NCBI GenBank assembly: GCA_963070105.1
Contig: OY718807.1
Coordinates: forward strand, 8,742,483 to 8,806,482
Direction: 5' to 3'
DNA: 64,000 bases
From: Litomosoides sigmodontis
Taxonomy: Eukaryota > Nematoda > Chromadorea > Rhabditida > Onchocercidae
Position 1 is the stretch's first letter. Every line of letters starts with the position of its first letter. Below the pieces are notes generated by a model. That model was not told the DNA's origin, did not search any database, and saw only the letters and a list, made by a program, of their open reading frames with translations. A program made the translations under genes and the position numbers. Positions 45,136 through 58,464 of this stretch are shown here, piece after piece.

Positions 45136-48100
45136 ATGGAGGAAAAGGGCACAACATGTCCTATCACAGATACAGTTGTTACGGCTACAACCAGTCTGAG
45201 ACCGACAGTACCAGATAGACAAGCTTTTCAGCAGGCACTACGTGAATATAATCAGAGTATTAGCGAAACCGCTGGAAAGGTTTTTTTCCTCACTACTTGA
45301 TTTTCTTGGATTTCATTTATTTTATTCAGTTGTTAAAGATATATTTGATGGCTGGTTGCCTTTTTCAGGTCTTTTTGTACTATATTAAATATAAGGCTCT
45401 GAGTTTTGTGAGATTTTCGTTCGCATTCCACATCTCTACTTACGTAACAATAACAGGATGATTGATAACAGATCGTGCTGAGCTCAATTCCTGGCAACCG
45501 TGACCAATCTGTTAAAGTTTAATTTTAGGGTTTTCTAGCATTTTAAAGCTTCTTTCAACTCGTGAAGTAATTTTTTGATTACGTTGCGATATTTCTGAAA
45601 AAAAAATACTTGCAGATCGACAGAATTATCGGAACGAACAGTACTGTTGGAACTTTGAATATATTGAAGCAAAGCAGGCAGGAACCTCGCAAAAGAAGGG
45701 AGCAGTTGAAGCTGGAGGCTGATGGAATGAAAACTGAAATTACTGAAATCAAAAAGCTGCTGGCAGAAAAAGTTAGCAATTACTTTATTTTGTGAAACTC
45801 TTTTTTTTCTGCCTTTTCAATCTCCAATACCTCAACAATTTGTTTCTAGAGACGTGCGTTTTTCTTTTGTATTATTATTGTTTCCGTAAAAATAAAAATG
45901 TTTTAAATAAATACTTGAGTGTTTTTGGCTCATTTAGCGATGGAATTAACCGTGATAAGCAGATTTTGAAAAGGTTTTAGGATGCATTATTGTCCAATAT
46001 AGAAAATGATTTGGTTTACAAGGATGAAAGCAAACTAACAACACGTTTGAATGAATTGGAGACTGCGTATTCGCAAACGAAGTTCACTTCTAGTCGCACT
46101 GAAAAAGCACTAGTCAAGGAAATCGACAAATTAAAACGAAATCGAGCAAAACTAACGCAAGTTTATCTAACCGTTCTGTTATTAATGTTTGTTTAATGAA
46201 AATCAAGACACGAAAATTAAGACTTGTTAGTAAATCGACAATGACCTCGATGATGTGAGTAATTTGTCACAGGTACCTATATCAGCTGACTTTATAGACT
46301 AGCTTCAACTCATGATATTGCTTATCATTTAATGTGTTTATTTCATGTATTAATTGCATTCTTCAATCCGTTTTTCCATTCTTCAGGAAATATAAGAGTG
46401 TCATGGAAGAGAAACGGGTTATACAGCTTCAACTGTGTGGAATCAATGAACGGCGTAGTGTACGTTGCTACAAATTCCATCTCTTTATTGGAACTTTCAA
46501 TAATTCTTAATATTGTGAAGTTTATTATGCTTCTCAGCCCTTCTGGCGACTTTGTCCTTTCGATGAATAACAAGTGGAGTACAACAGGAAGAGGAAGGTG
46601 TACATAGATTAGTTATTGTTTAATGTTGTGGATTCTTAGTAAATTTTGATCATGTACTGATGTTAGGGTCAGTTCAGGAAAAAAACTTTCCTCTTACTTT
46701 GGCTTTTTCCATTCCTCCCTTCCCTTTTTTCATTTTATTCCTTAAGTTTGCTTTATTTTTTTTTTTTGAACAATCTGTACTAAAATTTATCAAAAATAAT
46801 TAAAGGAAAATATTTTAGAATGTGCTTAAGTCAATCCGTGAAATAACAAATCAACTTGATAACACTGATCGGCATATTAGACAACAAAGAAGGGAATTCT
46901 TACAGCTTAAAGATAGTTTATGTGATTTGCATGCTAAAAAGAAGAAATTGGTGGATAATTACAACAAAAAACGAGCGGAATACATTGATTGGTCAAATAA
47001 GAATAAAAAGGACCTAAAGTGTTCTTCCGTAATGTGTTCGAATTATCCATATCCAGCGACTTACCCGGCCACTTTTCGCCGCCAGTCATGTTGGTGTTTT
47101 TTTCCATTAACAGATTCTGTTGAAATTGTAAGAGATTTTGCATTTTTGACCGAGTCAGTTCATACCTTTCCCAATTTAGCTGCTGATTTTATTGACGAAG
47201 AAACACTGGAGCCATTTTATGAACAGAAGATGGCATGCAAAAGATTGATCGAGTATTTAACATCATTGCAATCACAGATGCCCCTGGAATGTTCATCATC
47301 ATCTTGTAATGCAACAGATAAAACGTGTAAACAAATTACAGTTGATGGAAGTGAAGGTTAGTTTTGTTCCGAAAAGTCACAGTGTTCCTTGTTGTTCCGT
47401 CTCATACTTAGCGGATATGTCACTCTTTTTATTTCACTTCTGAAAAATGACAGCCTCTTTTTAATTCTTGAAAAATTGTATCTGTCAAAGTACATCAATT
47501 TTGTGCGGGAATATTTTTTCAGATTCAGCGGATGAATACCCTCCATCTTTTACCACACTTAAGATGCAAGCGTCATTACCAGTTTGCATTACTTCTGAGC
47601 AGGAGTTGGTTAAAGAAGCATCTTTTGTTAATGTTTTAAAGAAAAAAAATTGCAAGAAATCTTCCAAGAAACCATGTCAGGTATTTTTCATATTTCTTTT
47701 AGACATGAATGGCATTAGATACGGAGTACGGTATAACATATGACGGTTGAATTTTTTATGAGTTCATTCTCCAAATAAAGCTTTTGCAGAGAAACAGAGT
47801 TAATTAACATTGATATGATTGATTGGTACTTGTGTACTCAAAATTAATGCTATTGTAATCTGAAAAACTTTTTATTCCAAGCTAATTTTGGCGATTCTTT
47901 TTTCAGTTTTCACTTCTTTTTTGCAGAAAATAAGTCATCCAATGCAAATGCTATTTTTCTTCAAAGAAACGGAGATACCGATACCTCAAACATACCGCGA
48001 AATTGATCACACATTGAGTATGGTTCGTACATTATTAAAGCAATATCAAGAACAGACGAAGTAAGTGTTTGTGCGTTTGATGCAAAATAGACTACTTCAA

Positions 48101-48813
48101 TATAGATGGAATTAAAATATTGGTAGATTCATTATTGACCTTGATTCCGAAGTCATCAAATGCTACTATCTTTCCTTGTACCCTATTTTATGAAGCCCAC
48201 AGAACCTTGAGGCTATCAAACCTCCTACGAAAAGTTTTCCTGTTTCGGCATTGTACTTCTATTCGTTGAATTTCTGTACCCTGTGAGGTCGATAGAGCCT
48301 GCATTTTTTTCATGTATGCTTCCATATTACAATGCTGGTATATTCGTCATCCGTCGAATTCTGAATTCCTTATACCACAGATACCTTATACCTTAGGTTT
48401 AAACACTAACTGTAGCTCAATACTTCATCAGTCATTACTGTCGAGAAAAGAAGACCTTGATTTCTTTGAACGTGCAATAGAAGATTGATACTTCAGAATA
48501 ATGCCTATATTTCGTGTAATTATGATTATGTTAAAATTTTTACAGCGTTATCGTTTGGGAAGAAAGTGATTATCGCCAGTTTCCATCACTCAGTGAAAGT
48601 GAGCATACGGTAGATTCAGCTTGGAATGGTTCAACTGACACCTCTGATCGAAGTAGCATCAATTTTTATACCTGTTCATCTTTCGACCTCACATCACCAG
48701 TTCAGGAGAAGCCTCAATCTTCTGCAATAGGTGTTTACAGTCAAAAACCGGATTTCCCAACACTGTTGTCAGTCTCTGATGGCGGCTTCGCAAGTAAAAG
48801 TTCCACACACTAA
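45136..48813 (+). CDS. BFR1-like coiled-coil protein
   Basis: Resembles yeast Bfr1, which associates with polysomes and mRNPs at the ER. Exons: 45136-45279, 45616-45771, 45981-46156, 46387-46459, 46819-47356, 47523-47680, 47927-48060, 48546-48813; all join in phase. The start MEEKGTTCPITDTVVTATTS follows GTTGCAG at 45107, a trans-splice-like site. Then the Bfr1-type opening RPTVPDRQAFQQALREYN, a long coiled coil with IDRIIGTN, LLSNIENDL, ESKLTTRLNELETAYSQT, LVKEIDKLKRNR, SIREITNQLDNTDRHIRQ and KKKLVDNYNKKRAEY. Near the end HPMQMLFFFKETEIPIPQTY, REIDHTLSMVRTLLKQYQEQ matches the small C-terminal block of Bfr1. The rest of the tail is Ser-rich. One intron requires a GC donor (46157). Family call comes from architecture and remembered similarity. 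Confidence 0.7.
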
Positions 48814-50282
48814 GATAATCTTGTTATTGTTATTTATGGAAATCCCGGCGCTTTTTTGTTTGTTTTTCTATTTGGAATATTGAGAAGAAGAGATTTCCGT
48901 CGAAAGGCTGCCATAACTAAATTTCTCAAAATTTTTTGCAGTAAACGCTAAAATTTTAAAGTTCTTTTAATAACAACGATGAAGTTCCGTGATGTTTTGG
49001 AACATAGCAGTATTCTAATCGTAAACATCAGTCATTTCTATTATTTGCAGATATTTTTATAAAATTTTTTGAACGGTTCTTATACGACATTTGCCTGGAA
49101 GTGATATTTCTGTAGGTTTGAAATGTTGATGCTCAGCGATTGTTTTTTTTTGTTTCTTTTCTTTTATAAATTTCTTTATCATTTACAATGATTTTATTCA
49201 TAAAATATTTTGTAGGGAATTTTGTAGATAACCTATTTCATATTTCATCAAATGTCTTCGATACAGTGAGATTTCAAAACATACGAGCAGCATGGTAAGC
49301 ATGTGTCAAACGTTGTTGTGCATTTATTTTGTGTCATTAAAATTTCTTAAGGCACATTACTTCTGCAACTGTTATACTTTCATTCCTCAGTTCCTGATTT
49401 CTTGTATTAAGTGCTTAATTAATTTATAAATTTTTAGAAATCTGAAAAAAACAGTTGGTAGGGAGGACATGAACTACCTGTTAGATTCATATTAAAATTA
49501 ATTTTTTGGATTTGGGAACATCAGAATCTTTTGAATTTGAGAAGAGTTGTAGTATTTTAACTTCTTGTTTGCATTGTTTTTTGATTTGAATTTGTTTTTT
49601 ATGTTCATTATGATTTCAATAGAAGTGATATTATAACGCGGTAGCTATGTGTTTCATATGTTTTGTTTGTAATAATATTTTTATTGTCACCAACTTTCAG
49701 TGTATATTAAAAGTATAACTGCTCACTGGGGCTTCTTTTGTTCTGAAAAAACTAGGTTTCAATAGCTTTAACCTGGCAGATCTGAATAATCTAGATAAAG
49801 GACAAAAGTGCACATAAGGTGTTGGGAAAGCAATGAATTACTGATATATATTTTTTTCGTTATCCTGGGAAGGCTTTTCATTTCAGGTAATTGTAGTTTT
49901 CGACTTAGTCACAAGAGATAGACCAAACGTAATGGATACATTTCAGTATTGATGTGTTAGAAAGAGACACTAATGCTAGATTCACGTAAAATGAGACTTC
50001 ATAGTCTCATTATTATCTTTTCAAGCTTCTTGTAACGACGAATGCATGAGGAGAAATGCAGTATGAAATGATTGTATCAAATGATTGTACACATATTAGA
50101 TCCCTGAAAGTTAGCCATAGTTGATGGAGATATGCAAGATGGAGAAGATTTCTGTTCCACTTTTCGCTTCTCCTTTTTTATGTTCGTTATCTACAGTAAT
50201 TTCATATAAATTATTGATATTGGACTAATTAATGGGAATAACCGTAACAGTTTGTAATTTTTTTCCCATATTAAACCATACC
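48814..50282. other. Convergent 3' intergenic region
   Basis: About 1.5 kb between the stop codons of the BFR1-like and guanylate cyclase genes. AT-rich; no ORF or structure of note seen. Confidence 0.5.
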
Positions 50283-53200
50283 TTAGTGGGTATTTCCTTC
50301 TTGAATGAAATCTTTTGTAGTTCGTGTAATTCTGTCTCTGCAATTATTGATAACAGTCAGTGTAAATGAGGCAAATTTGTCAATTTGATGAAAAGATTGG
50401 TGGAACAAACGTTTAGGTTTAGCTTGAATGCAAATATCCCGAACAGTTTTTCGACCATTTTTCTCCAGAAAATAGGTGCGAATTCGACCAATACCTTCAA
50501 TATCGATAATTTCCCCGTCGGCAAACTCAAGCAAATTATTTGTTCGCAAAGCGGCACTGGAAATATGTCATCGTTGAAAGGATGGTACGGTGGTCAATCA
50601 GTAAATCAATATAAAGCGCAACTAATAGTTAACAAGATTATATTTAATAGAAAATTAATAAATTAAGTGCAAATCCAGTGAAAGGCATGCTTCTTGGCAG
50701 CTTCGCTGACACGAATTCGTTGTGGTGTACCTTTCGATTCTAGTATACGAGCTGCTAGAATTGTTTTTCCAAGCAAGCAATATCTGAAAATATCCCATTA
50801 TAAAGGATTAATTTTTCCACATCAAATACTTTAGGAAATTTCCACTAGACAATTGCTTGTAAAGGAGATGAAATAATTGAAGAGATTTAAAAAAAAAGAG
50901 AGAGAAAAACCGAGGCATTTTAATTCCAATAACTCCGGCAAACACTGGTCCAGTATGAACACCAATACGAATCTCAAGCGGTACATTCGTTCCCGGACGC
51001 ATCACCGATTTCACCTCCATTTGCATGCCAATTGCCGCATTTAAAATACGTTCCGAATGATCGGTGCATTGAGTGGGAACACCACTTGATACAACGTAAG
51101 CATCACCGATTGTTTCAACCTTGTAAACATCATTCTAAAACATTCAAATAATACATTTGTTATTGTTCAACCAAACCAAAATTATTCATAATGTCATGAG
51201 TGCATGGGAAAAAAAGATTTGCCTTTTTTTTTTCTCTCTACCAATTTTAAATTACAAAATTTGAAACTCATAGAGGAAATTTGTTCAATGTTCAAGTGTA
51301 CAATATGCTACAGCTAAGCTGTAAACAGTATAGATTGAAGGAAAAAGAAAAGAGGAAATGATACTTCAAATTTTTAACTTACAATTTAAAATGACACTTA
51401 CAATTTTTGCAATATGATCAAATTTAGTGTACAAATCATTTAACATGTTGAAGACATCGTGCGGCATGCATGCAGCACAAATCTTTGTAAATGCTACAAT
51501 GTCAGAAAATAGAACTGTTGCTTGTGCGTATTCACCTGAACTTTTTCAATTAATTAATTATTTGATTCAAATGCATAATGGCGTATCATTTCATCTAAAT
51601 AATCGACATTTCTCCATGACGGATTTTCAAAAGTAGAAAGAAAGGGAATTAAGTATAAACAAGTAATTTTTACACGATTGAACAGTTTCACCCAAACGAA
51701 GAATGTCGGCAGCAAACGGTGGCAGTAATTCATAGAGAAGATTTTCCGATTTATCCTTTTTCACTGCTATTTCATTGGTTAATTGTTTTAAATTAGTTTT
51801 TTTCTCCTCTAACTTTTCGCTGAAAAGATTGCACTTATTAATTAATTAATTAATGAGTAAAATCTTAATAAAAGCTTTTTATCCGAAAAAAATTATCGAG
51901 TGATATCGGTTGATAATTGTTTGAATAAATTCCGAATTATGAATTATTTTGAATTTTCGGTTGATACATTTTCACTTTTCAGTTCTCTCACTCTTTTGCG
52001 CATATTTATGACTAAGATGAATAAAATATGTTTGAAACTAACAATGCCACTGGCACTGTTATAGCTTCAAGGTTTGTTTTAATTTTGAGAAATTCAACAT
52101 TACAGTTTAAATTAGCACAGTTATCGTGCCAGTGTTAGTCATTCATTTTATAATTTGCTAATTAATAATTTTTCAAAGACACTCTATATTTTTAGCATTA
52201 TGTTGGCGCTACTCAGCAATTGGGAGGATAAGTAATTTACAAAAAGAAAAAGAACAAAAATTAATTAATTTTCTCTCAGTGCATTAAAAGTGGAAATATT
52301 ACACTTCAATGAGGTGTTCGATAATTGCAAATTTTAAAATTGAAATTACTGCCGTTTATTATTACTCGGTGTTTGTAAAAAAAATACACATTTTATAAGT
52401 TATCTTCTCACTGTTATGATAACCTATGAAATCAGTGATAATAGTAAATGAGTGTGAAATTTGTTCGCTACAAAATTTGTAAATTAACAAACGTTTGGTT
52501 CATTTGATAAATTCTTAAGTAATTAATCATAATAATATTTCGAGTTGCATCATGCAATTCCAAATCACTGATGAACAGTCCTCGCTGATTGAGATGACCG
52601 ATTTCGGACACATCCAATGAGCACATATAAATGAATGTTCCATTTGATAGCAATGTAATTGAGCCTATTATTTTTATAGTTCATTTCATACAAGCACTTA
52701 CTTATTCATAATTTTTTTTTTCACTCAAAACAATTTTACATCATTTTGCTAATTTCAAAATGATAATTTAAAATTGAGCCTAAAATGTATGCGCAAAATT
52801 TAGAAAACCTTTTAATACAATTGGTTGTAGCGAAATTTCACAATTATTAGTATCATTTAACATTAAGAGGAATACACTGTTTAGAAAAGCAATCAATGAT
52901 TCATAAGTGAATGGTACCTGAAATAGGCCATCTCGTTGCTTTAATTACTAAAATTCATGGAAAATAAAATTTATTTTAGTAAGAATTAAAATATTTTCAA
53001 AAATTTAAAATTTAACTTACATTAGGATAGATTAATTGTGCGATATCAGTCAACAGTGTTACACCACATTTCACTGATTTTGCATATTTCTTGATAAAAA
53101 TACCTAAAAAACAATGGAGCAATAATGAGTGTGGAAGAGGATGTCGTAGAATTTAATGAAATAATGCAAATTAATGTAACAAACAGAATTGGGTATTATT

Positions 53201-56200
53201 GTTGCTGCAAAAACAAAGTATGACGGTAAATTTTAGCGCTAAAAAAAGTAACTTAACAACGAAAAATTACCACTGAAAAAAAAACAAAAATTTTTATTTG
53301 AAAAATTCAAAATGACATTTGCGCAACAAGTGGCAACGATCAATTGTTTAACGGTTGATGAAGATGTGAGTGAAGAATAATTCAAGCATTTACCGTGATG
53401 CAGTATTTGAAATTCTCGATTGAAACATATATGGTGTGGAAAAATAATTGCAAATTCATTCAGCGATAAACCACAATGCTCCTTAATTATTAAATCTTAA
53501 ATTATGAATTATATCACAAATTGAATGCAACAATTTTTAGTTCCTAAAATTACACGTAAATATTGGAAATTTAGACAATGAAAATTTTAAGTTATAGAAA
53601 ATAACACTTCGCACGGGAAATCTGATCGGATGAGTTGAGTAAATTGAAAAGTGTTGCGCTATCAATTTTGGGTGATTTTCCGGGTACTGAAGATTGAAAC
53701 TTGCTTCTACGTTAGATGTGATAATGAATTTTAGTATTTTAAATGATTATTTTAAGTTATAAGCAACAACTCTTGTAAAAGGACAAATTATCACATTGCA
53801 TCAATTAGAAATTTGCAAGCGATTTTCAGTCGATTTAAGCAAAGTATACAAAAGTAATTAAGTATTTTACACATTTTTTACATAGAAAGCAACAGTTCGT
53901 AATTACTTAGCTAGACGATCGAAAAATAAAAAACAGCAGTTTTTGTTTGTTTAATTAAAAAATTGCATTTTATAAAAATGAAAAGGAAAATTACACTAAG
54001 CCTTTCATTCTGCAAAAAGTTGGGCAACGAACGTTTCACGGAATTCAAACTTCTTTTATTGTTATCTTTCTGAAATTATTCACCATTAAATCATCATATC
54101 AGTAAAGTTAACTCTTTTCCTCTCTCTCTCTCTCCCTCTTCCATATCTCATTGTTTTTTTTTAATTAAAATTATTCTCACGCTCAAAGTAGCTGATTTTT
54201 TAACAGCAATAAAATGATTTGAGGAAAACCTCAGCAATTGAAAATATAATGTGTTCTTTAACAGTTGAATTGATATGCTCTCGGAAACGACTTTCAATCG
54301 TCACTCCAACTTCAATTCCAAATATCCTCCTCGAAATTTCCCGAACAATACCTTAAAGTTGTTGCATAACAAATTTTTATCTCAAAAAGCCATTTTTTAT
54401 AATTCAACTAAATTCATGCAAAAATGCTTAAACTATTTGTGATTTCATTCATTGTTTTTCAATTCTACAATTCAATTATTTTCAAATTCAGAATGTCTAT
54501 AATTGAATTGATCATCGCCTTGCTAATATCATTGGATTACGTAAAATGAAAGATAAATTTTTGACATTTCAAAAAGTACCAAAGAATATTTTATTTGAAA
54601 AATGAAACATATTGCTTGTTATAACAATACATGTGAATTAAATTAGCCAATACACGTAAAAATTTTTTTTTAATAAAAAAAAATTAAAAAAAATTCAATG
54701 CTTGAATTAAAAACTGTAAGCAATAATGCATTGAAATATTTTCATAATTTCAACAACACCTCTAACAATCCCTGGAAATCCGGTACGTGACGAATAATAG
54801 TGCAATAGCAGGCTACCATCACTATTGAATTCACAGCGAAACAACGGTCCACGTAGTTTCATCGAAAAGACTACGTGATCAGCAAAATAGTGCACTCTGT
54901 CCACACTATTCAGGAAACCCTTTTAAGTGAAAAAAAAAGCTTATTTTAAATTCTTTTATGCTTGACAAATTAATCCACTGTGTAATTGAAACATCAATTA
55001 AGCATTTAACGTCTATTCGTGCTACAAAACGAAAATCTTTTCTCAAATTTACACCAATAAAACATTCGAAATTTTTTTTTTTTTACTTAAAAGAAAAGCA
55101 AATTTTACTCAAAAATTGCAAACGCACGCAGTGTGCTAATCAATCACTCATTCCGTACTCCTAGCAATACGTGTAAATCGTGCAAAAGGCGCAAAAAGAA
55201 CAAGAAAAGTTTGAAAATTAAAAAAAAGGACGATTGAAGGAGGAAACGAGAAACTTTCAGGTCGTAGGCAAGTGCGTGCAAAAGCTCATCCCATCCAGTC
55301 TTCATCACAAAATGCACGAAATATACGCCGAAAGCTTCCCAAACTGCATCCAGCGAAAGATCTAGGCTAGTAAGATGATAATTTGCTTTTTTTTTTTTTA
55401 AATTTCCTAAAACATTCACTCATTGAGTCTTATAAGGTAAGGCAAAATTGAAGGTTGAACAACTTTCTGAAGCTTAACACTTGTGGAGGCGTAACTGATA
55501 ATTACGTAGAAGGCAATTTAATTCCATTTTTTTTTTTTTGTAATTTGACATCATTGAAGGCACCGAATTTCTTTTAATTTACACAAAGAGAGAGTTGAAA
55601 AGTTGACTTATTTAAAATATGTGAGTTAGGCTTCCTAAATTAAGGCTGAAAAAAAGCATACTTAAAACGTGCGAAACGGCACGAGCCACTTTCAGTGTTA
55701 TCTCATCGTCGTAGTAACATGTCATCACACATTCCTCGCCTTCTTTTAGATGACAAAAATTTCTGCAATTAATTAATTAATTCTAATGATAAAAGGCAGT
55801 GTGGAAAATGAAATAAAATTTAATTTACTTTAAACTTTTAACTTTCCAAAATTCTCCTCCTTAATTTCACCTATGAGAAAAAACTTATGAATGATAGCAA
55901 ACGATTAATTTTTATTGCTTGTCAATATGAAATTTTCGAGCAAATAATAACAATAACTCTGTAGCATGTTAATCTTTTGTGTAAAACATTTTCGGCTAGA
56001 GTAATTAATTAATTAATAATACAGCATTTTGTTTAGTGATGAAAAAAAAATTTTTTTTGGTAATTAACCCAACAGAATCATTTCTGTTAGCAATTCAGTT
56101 CGGCCGATCATAACGTTCTTAACCTTAGATTGCTCATTTTCAAAATGTGCTAGAAGTAATAGTAAGTATCATAACGTTAAATATTTCCATTTCAATTACA

Positions 56201-56700
56201 CAGCTGTAGCATCTCTAATAAGCATTAATTAACTAAACATTAATTAGCATAATGAAAACCTACAAAATCTTCAGCCATACTTCCCTGCCATACTGGTCGA
56301 AAATCATCTTGCGAAAGCATTCGTGAAAGTAACCTATCTAAAATGTGGAATTAATTCATCAAAAATGAAAATCAACACAAGTGTTTCATCTCATGATGGT
56401 CTTATATTTCAATTTCTCTTCTAAAAAAATTTGCCGATCGCTAATCCTTTCATTTAATAATTATCAATTACAGTGTAATTTGTAATTGAAATTGAAAAAA
56501 AAAGTTGAAAAAAATGCACGCAACAATAACAGAGGATAAATGAAAGATAATTGAAATAATAATTTAAACAAATTAATTTTTGTAAAAATTACTAAAAAAT
56601 ATGTACATATGTATATAATATGGAAAAGGAAGCTAACCATATTTGCAGATAATTTCTTCAAAGATGCAAAATAGCAAATGTGTCTAAAGTGCCATCACAA
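50283..56700 (-). CDS. Soluble guanylate cyclase, beta-type with haem (HNOB) domain
   Basis: Makes cGMP from GTP; nematode members sense O2 or NO in neurons (gcy-31 to gcy-37 group). HNOB exons: EEIICKYG at about 56665-56630, LLSRMLSQDDFRPVWQGSMA (about 56340-56270), CYYDDEITLKVARAVSHVL (about 55760-55665), SLDAVWEAFGVYFVHFVMK and TGWDELLHALAYDLK (about 55400-55260), then RVHYFADHVVF and LHYYSSRTGFPGIVRGVVEI (about 54910-54740). The His in RVHYF aligns with the proximal haem ligand; YYSSR fits YxSxR. HNOBA: CGVTLLTDIAQLIYPN (about 53090-53030) and LELHDATRNIIMI (about 52650-52500), then a helix with LLYELLPPFAADILRLGE (about 51825-51680). Cyclase: YAQATVLFSDIVAFTKICAA, YKVETIGDAYVVSSG, EIRIGVHTGPVFAGVIG, CLLGKTILAARILESKGTP. 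The Glu in VETIGD is the guanine-selecting residue. The stop is at 50283. The start codon was not found. Confidence 0.93.
54119..54139 (+). repeat. (CT)n simple repeat
   Basis: Short CT repeat inside a guanylate cyclase intron. Confidence 0.75.
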
Positions 56701-58464
56701 CGCTGAATTAATAATCATTTGAGAATTAATTTTGCCGCATACTTCATTTCATTAATCTAAGCGTGCAGCCTAACCTTACCTTATTCATCCTGCTCAGTCA
56801 TTGATCATCGATGATAGACTTTCTCATTTAGTTCAATTATTTTGCATGTTAAAATCAAAAAAAAGAACAAGATTACTTCAATCACTCCTAAATAAGTGCT
56901 TGAAATTTATTATTTTCTGAATAATTAATTTCGGCTAGCATTAGTTGCCAATTAAAAATAAGCTATTACTAAAAGAAGCTATAAATAAGCTTATTTTTTG
57001 CACTTCCATTATTGCATGGAACAACTTTTATCTTCGGTGTTACTGTACGTTACCGTACGCTTAATTAGTGTTATCGCACGCACAGCTAACCTAATTAACC
57101 CTCCTATGTCTTTTCTTTTTTCTTGCTTTCAGATCGTTTGTTTAGCCCTTAGAGGAATTATTATTTTTATGCATAATATTATTATGCTTCTTAGCTACCG
57201 TAATCAATCATTTTTTTCTTAATTATATCTTATGTTCTTATTGGTACGTCTCAGATCACAATGAATGCGTGCGAGGTAGAATGAAATTAATTTCAAATAT
57301 TCAAATTCTCTGGCATTTTATTCTTGTCTCCATTGAGTTGAAATTTACGCAACAATTTATTAAATGGATGAAGTTCTAGCACAAATAATTTGCATAATTT
57401 CTTTTGCTAGCTTCATTTATCCTTGCAATTTCTTACGATAACTTCGTGAATAATTAATTTTGTTTTTCTTTCTCATGCATTTTGCACGCTTTTTTCCTCC
57501 TTATTACTTCTCATTTCCTAGATAATTTAACTGATTGCTTCAAATCATTGAATTTTTATTGGCTTCATTTCATGTAAATGAGTGCACACCTCTCGACTTC
57601 AGGTTTTCACTATAACTTCTGATAGTTCTCAAAACGATTCTATCCTTCATGAAAGACAAAAATAATTCCTTTTCAACGCAAACGATACAATCTTCCTTTT
57701 TTTTACAATGCCTCCCCCTTTTCTCCAGAAAATAAGAAAATTATTGTGATGAAGCCATTCGCTTTTTCCAATTTTTGTTGTTGTCCCTTCCGTCCAACTA
57801 ATACAAGTTAAGGTTTTTAAATGCAATCATTATCAGTCCATGATAACATTATCTTCCAATGCTTGAAAAAAATAACGTTTTATCAAATAACCAGAGAATA
57901 ACAACAAACAGTGTACGGCTGGCATGTAATCGCGTCATATGAGCTCTCAAGAAATTAGAATAATACCTACCAATGACTTATTTCTCAAAAGAAATAATTA
58001 ACAAGGTGATCATCCATTTTGAATTCTTTTGTTATATGAGTAGGTTGCATTCAAACGTCAAACACCAAATTCCTTTAATAACAGCATAGTATCAATATTT
58101 CCAGATATAAAAGTTCAGTAGCATATGAATATAAAAATGTTCCTCATCTGATCTATTTGTTGAGTTAGCATTGTGTACCGTTTTCCTTAAAGGTTAGAAG
58201 AAAAAAGAAAATTCCACCTTTGCGTCATAATCTAAGACACTTTCATTTATACGAGTTTTGCAATGCGAGAAAACGAATGATTTGGAAACTTGAAAGCTAT
58301 CAACAGGTCATAAAATGGACTTCCTCCAAACATGCAGTCAAAGATACTTGGTTCCCCCCTTTGACACATGACAGACATAAATGGATACCCATAATATGTC
58401 ACTCTTCATTAATTATGTTTTAAAAAAAACAGCAAAAAATATCATTGAAAATCGAGCATTTACT
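56701..58464. other. Intergenic region, guanylate cyclase 5' side / WDR6 3' side
   Basis: About 1.8 kb of AT-rich sequence that should include the promoter and missing first exon of the guanylate cyclase and the WDR6 3' UTR. No other coding signal was supported. Confidence 0.45.
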
